NCBI GenBank assembly: GCA_020631735.1
Contig: CM036221.1
Location: 11,017,381-11,081,380, forward strand
Length of the DNA stretch: 64,000 nucleotides
Origin: Saccharum officinarum
Lineage: Eukaryota > Streptophyta > Magnoliopsida > Poales > Poaceae
Reading direction: 5' to 3'
In this document: in pieces, positions 34,187 to 46,281 of the stretch
Layout: every line of letters begins with the position of its first letter
Numbering within the stretch: position 1 is the first letter of the stretch
Made by a program: the position numbers and the translations under genes
Notes under the pieces: model-generated
Seen by the model: the letters and a program-made list of their open reading frames with translations, nothing else
Database searches by the model: none
Told to the model about the DNA's origin: nothing

Positions 34187-36712
34187 TTATAGCTGCAAGT
34201 AATCTTGGCATTGGGGCATATCAAGCCCCCGGAGACCCTCAAGAGCCCGAACCATTTCACCCATTGTCGGACGATCAAACTCATTATCTTGAATACACCA
34301 AAATGCAACTTTGAAAACCCTTTCAACCTCTTCCAAATCAAAGTCACCTTGCAACCGTGGATCCACCAAGCTTCCTATGTCTCCTGCGTGGAGCTTGCCG
34401 ATTGCTTGAACTGGGAAATATGCAACATGACAACTGTTGCTGCTATATACTTCTGGTGAATTCCTCCTTCCTGATATGATTTCAAGCAGTACCATACCGA
34501 AGCTGTAGACATCAACCTTTGGTGTAATAGCAACTCCACTAAGCCACTCTGGGGCAAGATACCCTGCGGTTCCTCTGAATGTGGTTAGAACTCTGCTAAA
34601 ATCCCTTCCTATAATTGCTGCCATCCCAAAGTCTGCAATCTTAGGAACGAATGATGCGTCTAGAAGTATGTTTTCTGGCTTAATATCACAGTGTATGATG
34701 CATTCGTGGCAACTTTGATGCAAGTAGCACAATCCTCTAGCAACTCCTATGGCTATTTTATACCTAGTGCTCCAATTTATGACAGAAGCATTGCTCTTAA
34801 ATAGATGGGAATCGAGAGACCCTTTTGACATGTGTTCATACACAAGTAGCCTCTTATCACCTTCACAGCAGAAACCAATCAGTTTAACTAGGTTGATGTG
34901 TTGGATCAATCCAATTGAGCTCACCTCAGCCCTAAACTGCTTGTCTCCCTGACGGGCACCATCAAGCTTTTTCACTGCTATCATAGTCTGGTCACCCAAC
35001 ACTCCCTTGAATACGGAACCAAAACCACCCCTCCTAGTCTTTTTGAGAAATTTTTAGTAGCATGAACTAAACTACTGTATCTAAATGCTGTAAGTCCACC
35101 ACCACTGCCTTGACTTCCATGTAGTGGCAGCATACCACACCACTTCAATTTGTTACTCCAAATTATTAACAACAACAACAACATGAAAACTATAAACCCA
35201 CAACTAGCAATGCTTGCCACAGTAACAATGCTCGGTTTTCTTTTATTGTTTCTTGTCAAATCTTGTGAATCTCTAGCAGGAAGGCGAAGGTAAAGAACTT
35301 GATCAGAAAAATTATCGATGCCATCATTCCGATTTACACTAAGCAGTTCACCATACCAGACAGAGCATTTGTTGTTGTTGTAGGAATAAGCGGTGCAGGA
35401 GCAGTTACCAAGACAAGCTTCAGCACATTGTCTCTGGGTCGTAGCATCTTGTATGCTATGAGGGTAACGGGGATATGTAACTCGAGCTATGGTGTGAAAC
35501 ATGTCTGATGAAGAACTTGCCATGTTCTTGTTGTTACTAGCTGTGCATTCTAGGGAATACTTCTGACGCACCCTCCAGTTGGATCGCCGGCTTCCCAATC
35601 ACGAGGTGAATTGGGAGAGAAGCTCTCCATACAGCTACAAAACAATGGACTTGAGTTGCCATCACAGACCGTGAAAGGTCCACATACATCAGGCAGACTG
35701 CAGGGATCAGCAGGTTGGGCATATACGGTTTGCCAGGACTGTTTTTCTTGTGACCAAATATTCAGCTTAATCTGGCCAGAGACATCTATTGAGACGAATG
35801 TGGAAGACGACTCATCCAGTGATTCATACGTGAAGTACTCCTCCTCATGGTTGTTGACATATTTGGGTAGGAGCAAACCTTTGGTGCGTGCATCCGTGTC
35901 TAGCAGCCCAATGAGTGTTTTTACAAGTGTATAGGCTAATTTTCCAGATGGCCAAGACAGGTACACTACAAAGGGGGTTTTCGGCGCCTATGCGACAGCA
36001 CCCCATTGGTGTCTAGTTCCAGGATGTATGAGCCAAGGGCTGGATCAATATGGTTCTTCTTTGAGATGAACCGGCCGTTTAGACCGGTGACCTTGTGCCG
36101 GCCTAACTTGGCGCCAGGAAGCCCAACATCTGTTGGGTAATCAAAGCTCTGCCACAAGGATGGTCCATTAGATGATGAGCTTCCTGCCGCTATGAGGGCA
36201 AGGTTTCCATTGTCCATGAGAACAGCGGTGGTGGCGGCGGCATTAGTAGTAGTGTTTGTGCTGGTTTCTGCTGTCGACCTATCGACAAAGTGAGCAGTGG
36301 ACCAAAGTGTGGACTCAGCAGTGCTGGCGATGATGAGATTGCCATCCCTTGAGATTTTTAGCTGTGTCAGCCTTAGCTCAGGATATGTGATGGGCTTGTC
36401 CCTATTAGCGATCCAGACAGGGGTAAAGACTGGGATCTTGTTGAACCATATGCCAAGATACCAGCCAAGGGAGGACAAGGTGGACTTACTGACGATGGTC
36501 GTCCCTGGAGCTGGCTGGAACTGGAAGAAGCCAAATGCGAACTTGCCATTTCTTGATATGAGCTTCTCGCCAACGACAAGCGTCTGGCCTACCGAGAGAG
36601 TATCACAATTATTTGCCATTGCAGTAGGAGGGGTGTGCAGGGAAGAGGAGAGAAGGAGCCCACAGATTAGCATGTAGAGGGAAGCCATCAGATCAGGCAT
36701 GGAGAAGCACAA
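34187..36712 (-). pseudogene. G-type lectin S-receptor-like Ser/Thr kinase, frameshifted
   Basis: Plasma-membrane receptor kinase read from 36712 to 34187. Signal peptide: Met5 (36700) is the better start because MPDLMASLYMLICG aligns with the paralogue at 62960. Then B-lectin domain (DTLSVGQTLVVGEKLIS, ANRDKPI, LWQSFDYPTD), S-locus glycoprotein/EGF-like Cys region, PAN-like domain (CAEACLGNCSCTAYSY), transmembrane helix near 35160-35240, and kinase (AVKKL, HCDIKPEN, DFG, APEWLSG). HCD in place of HRD marks a non-RD kinase. Three frameshifts split it, near 35966, 35573 and 35030; each is explained by one base missing from a homopolymer (T, C and G runs). Without them it would be a full single-exon receptor. 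It may be a young pseudogene or an assembly-error victim. Confidence 0.85.
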
Positions 36713-36839
36713 GAGAATGATGCCGGCCTGAAGTGCAGGTGAGAGCAGTGTCAGTCTATGAGTAGCTGTTCATGGATGGCTACGCAGGCGTGCAGCATTG
36801 TGTGCTGCTCTGCTGTTGAGAGAAGGAAGAAGAGCATTG

Positions 36840-36850
36840 CATATATATAG
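36840..36850 (-). promoter_or_regulatory. TATA box of the G-type lectin kinase
   Basis: TATATATA on the minus strand about 130-140 bp upstream of the start codon, next to a (CT)n tract typical of plant core promoters. Confidence 0.45.
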
Positions 36851-37663
36851 AGAGAGAGAGAGGTGTTGAGCGGAATTCACATGCATGCACAGAAGATTTA
36901 CATATGAACCCTTAGCGACGCTAAGAAAGAATGTATTCAGACTTCAGAGTTTTCAGATTGTTGGTCACCGAAAAATATAGCAGTTCAGACTGCTGGTTAG
37001 GACAGTAGTACGTATACCAGTACGATGTACACACTTGGTCTACGTACCCACATCATGTACTAGCTAGGTAGTCTGGCAAGCCACAGCCCACAGGCAGGCA
37101 AGGTAATCATGATTCATGCATCAAGCTGCCGTCCAATGCAATCTGCCTGTTCTGTTCAGCTATTATGTTCAGACTTGAGACAACACAATTAAATGAGCCA
37201 CCGCACCATTCATCAGGTATCAGAGTTGTAATCGCCACCATTCCTAGAAATCGCCATACAGAAAAATGCTGATACCCAAATATGAACTCCGTGGACGCGA
37301 GTACGCGACTAGGACTGCGCACATGCATTCATGTCGAGCTGGTAGATGGACGGGGAAGACCGGAAGACATGGCAACCAACCAGTACGAGGATGACATTGG
37401 GTAGCTAGTAGCAGCAGTAGTTGAGAATCTTGATTAGACAGCAGTTAGGCCCATGATATATGTGCCGTCAGGACCAGGACTGCCAATGAAGTTTAGGCCT
37501 AATTTACATGGGAATCACCGGGCCAGGGGTACTATAATAGAGAAGTGCAATGTAAATTCGGTCAGTATTGTTGATGCATCAGCCAGATACCATGATAGCA
37601 TTTCATCGAGTGTTGCATGTAAGTGTAGCCATACAAAAGGCAATTTCTTTTAGGATCGTAGTA
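36851..37663. other. Upstream region of the lectin kinase, nothing recognised
   Basis: Apart from the (GA)n tract at 36849-36863, I see no repeat or gene. It is the likely promoter of the minus-strand kinase. Confidence 0.5.
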
Positions 37664-37777
37664 CTCCCTCTGTCTCAAAACAAGTGATGTTTTAGGTTTG
37701 TTCCAGGTCAAACTATTAAAGTTAGACCAAACTTATACAGAAAAGTACTAATCTTTATGATACCAAATAAGTATTAC
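37664..37777 (+). mobile_element. Stowaway MITE, left arm
   Basis: Starts CTCCCTCTGTCTCAAAA after TA, the Tc1/Mariner-type Stowaway terminus. It is the inverted counterpart of the arm ending at 46281. The arm stops around 37777, where unrelated sequence begins. Confidence 0.8.
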
Positions 37778-37843
37778 AGTGCTTGGGACGAACCCGTGGT
37801 TCCTCCCTATTGATTTTTTTCGTTAATTAAAAATAATTAGGGG

Positions 37844-38242
37844 NNNNNNNNNNNNNNNNNNNNNNNNNNNNNNNNNNNNNNNNNNNNNNNNNNNNNNNNN
37901 NNNNNNNNNNNNNNNNNNNNNNNNNNNNNNNNNNNNNNNNNNNNNNNNNNNNNNNNNNNNNNNNNNNNNNNNNNNNNNNNNNNNNNNNNNNNNNNNNNNN
38001 NNNNNNNNNNNNNNNNNNNNNNNNNNNNNNNNNNNNNNNNNNNNNNNNNNNNNNNNNNNNNNNNNNNNNNNNNNNNNNNNNNNNNNNNNNNNNNNNNNNN
38101 NNNNNNNNNNNNNNNNNNNNNNNNNNNNNNNNNNNNNNNNNNNNNNNNNNNNNNNNNNNNNNNNNNNNNNNNNNNNNNNNNNNNNNNNNNNNNNNNNNNN
38201 NNNNNNNNNNNNNNNNNNNNNNNNNNNNNNNNNNNNNNNNNN
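37844..38242. other. Assembly gap, 399 N
   Basis: Run of N of estimated size. Any open frame drawn across it is meaningless. Confidence 0.99.
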
Positions 38243-38571
38243 AGTCATTCCAGTGTATTCAAAGTTGTCCGACGTCTTCTTTCTTTCTCCCTCTCTCGGA
38301 CGAACTGAAAGCTGCATGGATATGGGGAAGGGCTCGCCGCCGCCTGAAAGGCTCATCGGTGCTGGCGCCCGACTGTTCGGGGATCACCACCGGCTATCTA
38401 GAGGAGCTCGCCACCGACTGTTCGTGTGGGCCACCATCTGGGATCACCGTCGGCCACCTTCACGAGCTCTGCACCAACATTGGTAGTCTGCAGGTCATCC
38501 GCTTGGCCAGGAGGGGCTCGGTAGCCTGCCTCCTCCCATCGCCGATCTGCTGCTGCTTCCGATCTATTACC
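38243..38571. other. GC-rich non-TE stretch interrupted by the Copia element
   Basis: Ends in TTACC, the target duplication of the Copia insertion, and continues at 45494. Short open frames of ~75 codons exist on the plus strand (for example from 38253), but no family is recognised. Confidence 0.4.
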
Positions 38572-39024
38572 TGTTGTGTTTCGTAGTTCGTTGGATTCGT
38601 TAGATCGGGTTCGGATCTCAGTGAGCAGTAGACGAAATCGATTTACAGTAGGTGTATGACTACCGCTACGACTGCTGTTAAGTGGAAAAGGGAACGAGTG
38701 AAATGCGCAAACCGTCGCTAGGAGCAGCAGCAGTCGATCCGGAAGAAGCGCCGGTGTTGGAGTCGTTCGCTGGCGGAGCCATCGTCGGTGGCGGCTTCCC
38801 GTCGCTGGCAGCGCCCCTTCTCTGATCGGGATTAGGGTTAGGAATGTCGGTGGGGAACTGGCTGCGGCAAACCTCGTGCTTTGAGCCCCGGCCCCCACCT
38901 CCTATATATAGCGCTGTGCGACGGGGGCCCACCAACCATATTGGGTTGGGCGCCCCCGATCAGGGCGCGAGAACAAGGCCCATTAGGCCGTTGGGCCTAA
39001 TGACAGGGAGATCATAACCTAACA
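38572..39024 (-). repeat. 3' LTR of the Copia element
   Basis: In element orientation it starts TGTTAGGTTATGATC and ends ACACAACA. No difference from the other LTR was seen by eye. Confidence 0.95.
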
Positions 39025-39040
39025 TTCTCCCCCTTGATCT
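39025..39040 (-). promoter_or_regulatory. Polypurine tract of the Copia element
   Basis: Minus-strand GAGATCAAGGGGGAGAA directly before the 3' LTR; primes plus-strand DNA synthesis. Confidence 0.85.
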
Positions 39041-39241
39041 CTCATCATCTTCTTCGTTCTTTAATTTCATACTTAAACTTTCGATTCATTTTTTTTTTTT
39101 TTGTTTCTATCCTATTCCATTGCAGATTAGTGCATTGAACTGTTTCATCGTCACAGCAATTAGTGCCGTTAGACTAACAGCTACAACACATTTCTCTGTT
39201 TTGGAATGAAGTTTCTTCTGGGCCCTTCGTATGTTCGGGAA

Positions 39242-42200
39242 TCATAGGCTTTCCCTTAAACCCATGCCGGCTACGTGTTCTCTGAACACGTTGGGTGGTA
39301 AGCCCTTAGTGAGCGGATCCGCGAGCATTTTTTCTGTACTTATATGCTCAAGATTTATAATATGATCCCGAACTTTATCTTTTACAACATAGTACTTTAT
39401 GTCAATGTGTTTGGCAGCACCACTTGACCTATTGTTGTAAGCATATTGTACCGCTGGGTTGTTATCACAATACAACCTCATCGGTTCATTTATTTCATCA
39501 ATAACTTTCAATCCGGGTATGAATTTCTTTAGCCAATTCACCTGCCCCGTTGCCTCATAGCATGCTACAAACTCGGCATACATTGTCGAGGATGTAGTTA
39601 CCGTTTGCTTGGAGCTTTTCCACGATATAGCCCCTCCTGCGAGAGTAAATATATATCCTGACGTGGATTTTCTTTCTTCTCCCGCATAATCGGAATCTGA
39701 ATACCCCTCTATCTGCAGGGAATCAGATCTTCTATACGTTAGCATGAGGCCTTTCGTACCCTGCAAATAACGCAGGACTTTCTTCACCAATTTCCAATGT
39801 TCTATTCCTGGATTCTTTTGATATCTGCCAAGTAACCCGGTGACAAAAGCCAAGTCAGGGCGTGTACACACTTGAGCATATTGTAAACTTCCAACTGCTG
39901 AAGCATACGGTACCGCTTTCATTCGGTTAATTTCATATTCATTCTTGGGACATTGATGTTCCCCATATCTATCGCCCTTGACAATAGGAGCAGGTGAAGA
40001 ACTGCACGCATGCATACTAAATTTCTTCAAAATCTTTTCTATGTATGCTTTTTGCGACAGCCCCAGTACCCCCTTTCTTCTATCTCGGTGAATCTCTATT
40101 CCCAAAACAAACGAGGCCTCACCGAGATCTTTCATATCGAAGTTCGAGGACAAGAATTTCTTCGTTTCCATTAGTAGACTGACATCACTGCTAGCAAGCA
40201 GGATATCATCCACATACAGGATTAGGAATATATACTTTCCATTCTTGAATTTTGCGTAAACGCAATTGTCCTCAACATTCTCTTTAAACCCAAAACCTTT
40301 TATCGTTCTATCAAATTTCAAATACCACTGTCTTGAGGCTTGTTTCAATCCGTAGATTGATTTCTTTAGGCGGCATCCCATATTTTCTTTTCCTTTTACA
40401 ACAAAACCTTTCGGTTGTGCCATATAAACATTTTCTTCCAAATCCCCGTTAAGGAACGCCGTTCTTACATCCATTTGATGTAATTCCAAATCATAGTGGG
40501 CCACAAGTGCCATTATAATTCTGAAGGAATCTTTACATGAAACTGGAGAAAACGTCTCATTGTAATCAATCCCTTCTCTTTGCGTAAAGCCTTTCGCCAC
40601 AAGTCGCGCTTTAAATCTTTCTATATTCCCTTGGGAGTCATATTTTGTTTTGTAGATCCATTTACAACCTACTGTTTTGGCTCCCTTAGGAATGATTTCT
40701 AAGTCCCAAACTTTGTTGGTACTCATTGATTTCATTTCATCTTCCATGGCCTTAAGCCACTTCGATGAGTGGTCGCTTCTCATGGCATCTTCAAATGAGG
40801 TGGGATCATCCCCCATCTGAAATTCTTCTGTTTCATAAACTTCATAGTCATTAGAAATCGCTGATCTTCTTGTTCTTTGAGACCTTCTAGGGGCCTCTGG
40901 CACTTGTTCCACATTGGGCTGTTGTTGTTCTTCCTCATGTGCGACGTTTGGTTCTATGGGGTCCTCAAGGACAGCCTCCTCAAAGACAGGTTCCTCATTT
41001 TCATTAGTTGTCGCCACGGGAGAACTTGCAACAGGTGTTGGCTCTGCAGTGTCCTGCACTGTCGGCTCAACAGCAACAGGTAGCGTAAAGAATGGTTCTT
41101 CAACCATCGGAGTGGGTACATGTACCCGTTTCTCCTGTAGGCTTATTTCTCGTGCTACCATGCTCCCCCTGATCATGTTATCCTCCAAGAACACAGCGTG
41201 TCTTGTTTCTACAATTTTCGTATGTCTGTCAGGACAATAAAATCGATATCCTTTCGACCTTTCTGGATAGCCAATAAAATGGCAGCTGACTGTCTTGGAG
41301 TCTAACTTTCCTATGTTTGGGTTAAACACTTTTGCCTCAGCTGGACAGCCCCACACACGCAAATGGTTAAGTGAGGGTTCCCTTCCTGTCCATAATTCAT
41401 ACGGTGTTTTAGGCACCGATTTGCTTGGTACCCGATTAAGTATGTGAATGGCGGTTTTCAGTGCCTCCATCCATAAACTAATCGGTAAAGTGGAGTAACT
41501 TATCATGCTTCTTACCATATCCATTAAGGTACGGTTACGTCTTTCAGCCACTCCATTCTGCTGAGGCTCCCCCGGTATGGAGTACTGAGCGACTATGCCA
41601 TTTTCCTGTAGAAACTTTGCAAACGGTCCAGGAATTTGGCCATATGGGGTATGTCGCCCATAGTACTCTCCACCTCGATCTGATCGTACTATCTTTATTT
41701 TCTTATCATGCTGATTTTCAACCTCAGCTTTAAATATTTTGAATTTATCCAATGCTTCCGATCTTTCTTTAATTGGATAAATATAGCCATAACGAGAGTA
41801 GTCGTCTGTGAATGTTATAAACGAATCATAACCATCCACGCTTTTCACAGGAAATGGACCACATATATCAGTGTGGATTATTTCTAAAGTTCCTGTGCTT
41901 CGTTTGGCATTTTTCTTAATTTTCTTGACATACTTTCCTTTGATGCAATCAACGCATTGTTCTAAATCTGAAAATTCTAAGTGCGGAAGAATTGATTCTT
42001 TAATTAGTCGTTCCATTCTCCCCCTCGAAATATGGCCCAAACGACAGTGCCATAATTTCGAAGAGGCATCATCAATTCGCTTCCGCTTCTTAGTTACATT
42101 CGCAGATGGGGAATCATTCATATTTTCATCGCATACATTGTTCGTATTTTCATCAAGAGATAATAAATAAAGCTTGTCTTGTCGGAAGGCAAGACCAACA

Positions 42201-43486
42201 CATTCATTATTAACAAGTATCTTACATTTGCCATTACCAAAATGGCAATCAATTCCATCATCATCAAGTTTCGAAACACTTATTAAATTTCTACGCAAAG
42301 AGGGAACGAAAAGTACTTCTTTAAGTCTAAGTACAAAGCCGTTCTTCAATTCTAGAGATAAATCTCCAATTGCTTCAACATCGGCTTGTACTCCATTCGC
42401 AACTTTAATCGTTCTTTCTCCTCTTTGCAAGGTTCTCGTCCCACTTAACCCCTGTAAGGAATTTGCAACATGAGTAGTTGCTCCTGAATCAACCCACCAA
42501 GTGGATTTTGCATAACATAAATACAGGGATTCATCTACAAATGTAATAAATTCATCACCTCTTTTCAGTAGAGATTTTAGGAAGTCAGGACAGTCTCTTT
42601 TGTAGTGTCCCTTCTTAAAGCAGTGCTTGCATTGGTCCTTTTCAGCTCCACCATAGGAGTTGCTCTGCTGATTCTCAGGTTCCTGGGGTTTCTTTCCCTG
42701 TGAGGAAGAGGCCTTGTCCCACTTGGGTTTCCCCTGTGGTTTAGAATTCTTGTTATTGAAGTTCTTTCTTTTATTATCCTTCACAAAATGAGCGGACTCA
42801 CTCTGTGAGGATTTTATCCTCTCCTCTTCTTGAGCACACATTGAGATGAGTCTCTCTATGCCCCATCTTTCAGGTTGCATGTTGTAGTTCACAATGAAAG
42901 TATCATATTCTTTTGGCAAAGAAGCAAAAATTAAATGAATCAGGAAATCATCTTCCTTTAAATTCATCTCTTTCAGCTTAGATGCCGTGGTGTTCATCTT
43001 CAAGATGTGCTCTCTGATGCTACCGCCAGTATATTTTTCATTCACAAGTTTCTTTATCAGTGAACTTGCAGTGGCCTTGGTAGACCCAGTAAACTGACTC
43101 TTGATTTTCTCAAGATATTCTGTGGCAGTAGCACATTCAGGGATCGAGCCCCTTATCTGTTCTTCTATGGTGGCTTTGGCCACCAACAGGCACTTGCGAT
43201 TGGAGAGAGTCCATTGCCTATGTTCAAGATCATATTTCATTCTTATCTCAGCATGATCACGCTTTCGAGCAGTGAAATCAGCGTCAGATTCATTATCACC
43301 TCTCACCGGGTCCTCTGGTTCAGTGGGACACGGTGAGATGATGGCATAATCGACCTCTCCCAATGCAAGTTCCAATTCATACTTTTCCCGCCACACACGG
43401 TAATTGCTCCCGTTGAGTGTCGGGATGTTCGCGATGTTCACAATGCTTTTACCTCCTGAAACCACATCAGAGTAAGTGAGTAACAT
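39242..43486 (-). CDS. gag-pol: Copia Gag-Pol polyprotein, intact (1414 aa)
   Basis: One uninterrupted frame. Gag domain residues ~20-230 (UBN2-type, [13 protein letters not shown]), CCHC zinc knuckle [14 protein letters not shown] at 286-299, protease WVDSGATTH (DSG at 333-335), GAG-pre-integrase [10 protein letters not shown] near 478, integrase catalytic Asp540 (HTDICGP), Asp603 (RSDRGGEY) and Glu648 (GVAERRN), reverse transcriptase with YVDD near 1091, RNase H with SDSDYAG near 1262 and KSTSGY just after. It makes the particle, cuts itself, copies RNA to DNA and integrates it. All key residues are present. The first ~10 residues may be intron-derived: TTTCAG, a typical 3' splice site, lies within them at about 43456-43461, so the true start may be upstream in a spliced leader. 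Confidence 0.96.
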   Translation of the reverse strand: MLLTYSDVVSGGKSIVNIANIPTLNGSNYRVWREKYELELALGEVDYAIISPCPTEPEDPVRGDNESDADFTARKRDHAEIRMKYDLEHRQWTLSNRKCLLVAKATIEEQIRGSIPECATATEYLEKIKSQFTGSTKATASSLIKKLVNEKYTGGSIREHILKMNTTASKLKEMNLKEDDFLIHLIFASLPKEYDTFIVNYNMQPERWGIERLISMCAQEEERIKSSQSESAHFVKDNKRKNFNNKNSKPQGKPKWDKASSSQGKKPQEPENQQSNSYGGAEKDQCKHCFKKGHYKRDCPDFLKSLLKRGDEFITFVDESLYLCYAKSTWWVDSGATTHVANSLQGLSGTRTLQRGERTIKVANGVQADVEAIGDLSLELKNGFVLRLKEVLFVPSLRRNLISVSKLDDDGIDCHFGNGKCKILVNNECVGLAFRQDKLYLLSLDENTNNVCDENMNDSPSANVTKKRKRIDDASSKLWHCRLGHISRGRMERLIKESILPHLEFSDLEQCVDCIKGKYVKKIKKNAKRSTGTLEIIHTDICGPFPVKSVDGYDSFITFTDDYSRYGYIYPIKERSEALDKFKIFKAEVENQHDKKIKIVRSDRGGEYYGRHTPYGQIPGPFAKFLQENGIVAQYSIPGEPQQNGVAERRNRTLMDMVRSMISYSTLPISLWMEALKTAIHILNRVPSKSVPKTPYELWTGREPSLNHLRVWGCPAEAKVFNPNIGKLDSKTVSCHFIGYPERSKGYRFYCPDRHTKIVETRHAVFLEDNMIRGSMVAREISLQEKRVHVPTPMVEEPFFTLPVAVEPTVQDTAEPTPVASSPVATTNENEEPVFEEAVLEDPIEPNVAHEEEQQQPNVEQVPEAPRRSQRTRRSAISNDYEVYETEEFQMGDDPTSFEDAMRSDHSSKWLKAMEDEMKSMSTNKVWDLEIIPKGAKTVGCKWIYKTKYDSQGNIERFKARLVAKGFTQREGIDYNETFSPVSCKDSFRIIMALVAHYDLELHQMDVRTAFLNGDLEENVYMAQPKGFVVKGKENMGCRLKKSIYGLKQASRQWYLKFDRTIKGFGFKENVEDNCVYAKFKNGKYIFLILYVDDILLASSDVSLLMETKKFLSSNFDMKDLGEASFVLGIEIHRDRRKGVLGLSQKAYIEKILKKFSMHACSSSPAPIVKGDRYGEHQCPKNEYEINRMKAVPYASAVGSLQYAQVCTRPDLAFVTGLLGRYQKNPGIEHWKLVKKVLRYLQGTKGLMLTYRRSDSLQIEGYSDSDYAGEERKSTSGYIFTLAGGAISWKSSKQTVTTSSTMYAEFVACYEATGQVNWLKKFIPGLKVIDEINEPMRLYCDNNPAVQYAYNNRSSGAAKHIDIKYYVVKDKVRDHIINLEHISTEKMLADPLTKGLPPNVFREHVAGMGLRESL

Positions 43487-43964
43487 TTATACATGGAATC
43501 ATATGCTTTAACTCAACGTTGGTCAAATTGAAACATATAATTCATTTATGCAATAATTTTACATCACCGTTGGGCAGAAATAAAATTAAGGCACAATTTT
43601 CATGAATCAAAATTATAATATTGTTATTAACAACGTTGGTCAGAAAATAACAATACTACAATTCATCTTCAATTATTGCTCATTTTTCAAAACCAAATTC
43701 TCCCGTTGGTTCGAATTTGATGATGAAAATAAATATATCAAGTACGCAGCGGAAACAATAATAAAATTCTCATAATATTATTTTCCAGAAGCACTAAAAA
43801 AATTTCATTATTTCTGAGCAAAATGTCGTTGGACAAATTTGCACGAACATTCTTATCAAAATTTCATTCAAATTCATTCATTTATTTATCAAATTCATAT
43901 AAATTTGCCTCTGGAAAAAAAATCGTTTTCTTCATATTTGGCCCGAAGGCCTTTTCTCCCCCCC

Positions 43965-44050
43965 GCGGCCCAGCCAGCGGAGGCGGCCCAGCCAGCCAGG
44001 CCCTTTTCTTCCTCCGCGGCCCAGCCAGCGGAGGCGGCCCAGCTCGGCCA
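43965..44050 (+). repeat. 51-bp tandem repeat in the Copia leader
   Basis: GCGGCCCAGCCAGCGGAGGC begins at 43965 and again at 44016. Confidence 0.8.
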
Positions 44051-44475
44051 GCCAAGGATGGCCTGCCAGCCGCAGCACCTCGGCCCATCAGCAGCCCGTC
44101 AGCCACATGCTGTCGCGCCCAGGCCGTAACCTGGGCCTGGGCCGACTTTTCCTCCGTCCGCCTGGGCCAATTTCAGCCCAACAGCGACCGGTCAATCTCA
44201 TCCATCCATTTGCATCCGACGGTCACGAGTGAAGATCGCGAGATCAAAACCCTGATGACGCCGTCGGCAGCCCAAACCCTAGACCTTTCTTTCTTTCCTT
44301 CATTCCAGCACAGCCGCCGGAGGCCGCTCCTCCCCATTCCGGCATTGCCGCCGGCCATGGCTCGGGTGCGGGCACCGCCGCACGGCCATCACGGCCTCCG
44401 GCCTTTCTCTCTCCCCCGTCTTTTCTTTCTTTCTTAGCTCGTAGCACGGTCCGGAGAGCCGCAATGCGGAAACCG

Positions 44476-44580
44476 CGGCGGTGCCGCCGCCGAGGCCCTG
44501 TGCCGCGCGCGCTCGGTGGCCAGAGCCGGCGGTGCCGCCGCCGGGGTCCTGTGCAGCGCGTGCTCGGTGGCCAGAGCCGG
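44476..44580 (+). repeat. Second 51-bp tandem repeat in the Copia leader
   Basis: CGGCGGTGCCGCCGCCG begins at 44476 and again at 44527. Its minus-strand reading gives a repeated Arg/Pro-rich peptide, probably without function. Confidence 0.8.
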
Positions 44581-45040
44581 CAGCCCGGTTGCTCAAGCAT
44601 CGACCCCCTTGACCCTGCCCTGAGGGAGGAAAATGGCGCCGCCGCATGGCCCTTGCCGGCGTGCGCGTTCCCCTCCGGGGTTGAGCGCGCCGCCGTCAAG
44701 GCGCCGTGTGGTGGTGCCTCGGTTTTCGTGGTTCGATTCACGGAGGTTTCTTCTACTTCTCCATCGATTTACCTTCTAGGTTCATTCTATCGATTTGATC
44801 CGGTCCGAAAACGGTTCGTTAGGGTTCGACTCAAGTTCGTTTGACTGGTTTGTTTCGGATCCGAAATCTAAATCGAGTTCGTGTTGTTCTTCATTTCTAT
44901 ATCCCGATCTAGGGTTCGTTAGGGTTGCCCGATCTAAAATCGGGTTGTTTTTCATTTCATTGTTTCTTCTCTGATTTGAAATCAGTAAAACAGTTTACCC
45001 GATCTGGGTTCTCAGTTCATGTACCTGGCTCCGGTACCAA

Positions 45041-45493
45041 TGTTGTGTTTCGTAGTTCGTTGGATTCGTTAGATCGGGTTCGGATCTCAGTGAGCAGTAG
45101 ACGAAATCGATTTACAGTAGGTGTATGACTACCGCTACGACTGCTGTTAAGTGGAAAAGGGAACGAGTGAAATGCGCAAACCGTCGCTAGGAGCAGCAGC
45201 AGTCGATCCGGAAGAAGCGCCGGTGTTGGAGTCGTTCGCTGGCGGAGCCATCGTCGGTGGCGGCTTCCCGTCGCTGGCAGCGCCCCTTCTCTGATCGGGA
45301 TTAGGGTTAGGAATGTCGGTGGGGAACTGGCTGCGGCAAACCTCGTGCTTTGAGCCCCGGCCCCCACCTCCTATATATAGCGCTGTGCGACGGGGGCCCA
45401 CCAACCATATTGGGTTGGGCGCCCCCGATCAGGGCGCGAGAACAAGGCCCATTAGGCCGTTGGGCCTAATGACAGGGAGATCATAACCTAACA
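45041..45493 (-). repeat. 5' LTR of the Copia element, with TATA box
   Basis: Minus-strand TATA box CTATATATAG at 45371-45380, about 115 bp into the LTR, so transcription would start near 45345. The primer binding site follows at 45040 and below. Confidence 0.93.
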
Positions 45494-46110
45494 TTACCTG
45501 CCTGCACTTTTTTGGCCTCCACGGTTCATACATCGGCGGCCAAGTGTAACAAATTAACAGATCAATTTTTTTCCTGAACTTTGTACTCCTTTGTAACCGA
45601 GAAAGCAGTTGTGTTACCTGTACCCGTGCTCGTCAGGGCCGGCGGCTCAGCCGGAGATGGGGTTGCTGCGCCTGTATCCTCCCCTCCGATCCCCTTCCTC
45701 TTACTCTACCACGCTCAGATCCTCTCGAATGCCCGCGTCAAATCACCGTTGTCACCACAGCCACGGCCAGCCCAGACCCAACGGTGCCTCCATGCCTCTG
45801 TAACTGAGCCCTGGCCTATGGCCAAGCCGACAAGGTAGCGGCAGCGGCCAACGGTCAGCGTTTGCGTCCGCGCGTAAGCTCGTAGGTGGCGAGCCAATGC
45901 AGTCTGACATGGCCGGGGTCCGCCGGGAAGACAGCTTTTCGGATCCATGGCCAGGGAATCCACGCAAAAGTACTGTTCTACCCTCTACAATTTAATTAGA
46001 GCCAGTTCCAAGCCCACTAGATTTTGGTTCCAGCCCACAATTTAAGTTTCTCTGCGTAAGTTCCTCCTATTTCTTAACCATCAGATTTAGCCAAACAGAT
46101 GACCCTCATT
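45494..46110. other. Non-TE stretch right of the Copia element
   Basis: Continues 38243-38571 across the Copia insertion. Mixed GC, short frames up to 85 codons, no family recognised. Together with 37778-38571 it forms the material that split the Stowaway MITE. Confidence 0.4.
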
Positions 46111-46135
46111 ATTTTCAAGCACATTAAAATTTCTC

Positions 46136-46281
46136 TTTTAAATTTATTATGGAATATATTTTCAAATCCTACCTATTCGGTGTCATAAACAATAATGTTC
46201 TTTCCTATAAATTTGGTTAAACTTGAAATAATTTGACTTAGGACAAATCTAAAACATCACTTATTTTTGGGACGGAGAGAG
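46136..46281 (+). mobile_element. Stowaway MITE, right arm
   Basis: Ends TTTTTGGGACGGAGAGAG before TA (46282-46283). In inverse it aligns over ~115 bp with the left arm at 37664. The inner boundary is approximate. Confidence 0.8.

Larger units (their letters stand above)
43487..45040 (-). other. Long GC-rich leader of the Copia element
   Basis: About 1.55 kb between primer binding site and gag, where Copia elements usually have under 200 bp. It contains two sets of ~51-bp tandem repeats (43965-44050 and 44476-44580) and open frames up to 165 codons with no recognisable domain. A potential donor CAGGTACAT lies just after the primer binding site and a potential acceptor TTTCAG at the gag start, so a leader intron is possible. 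Confidence 0.6.
38572..45493 (-). mobile_element. Complete Copia retrotransposon with intact polyprotein, minus strand
   Basis: LTRs 38572-39024 and 45041-45493 (453 bp each) read as identical; target duplication TTACC at 38567-38571 and 45494-45498. Read on the minus strand: 5' LTR (45493-45041), primer binding site TGGTACCGGAGCC beside 45040, a 1.55-kb leader, one 1414-codon polyprotein (43486-39242), and polypurine tract AAGGGGGAGAA next to the 3' LTR. With matching LTRs and no stop, it looks recently inserted and possibly still autonomous. It sits inside sequence that itself splits a Stowaway MITE. Confidence 0.95.

Noticed and set aside
37823..38356. 177-codon minus-strand frame
   Set aside because: Most of it is the N gap.
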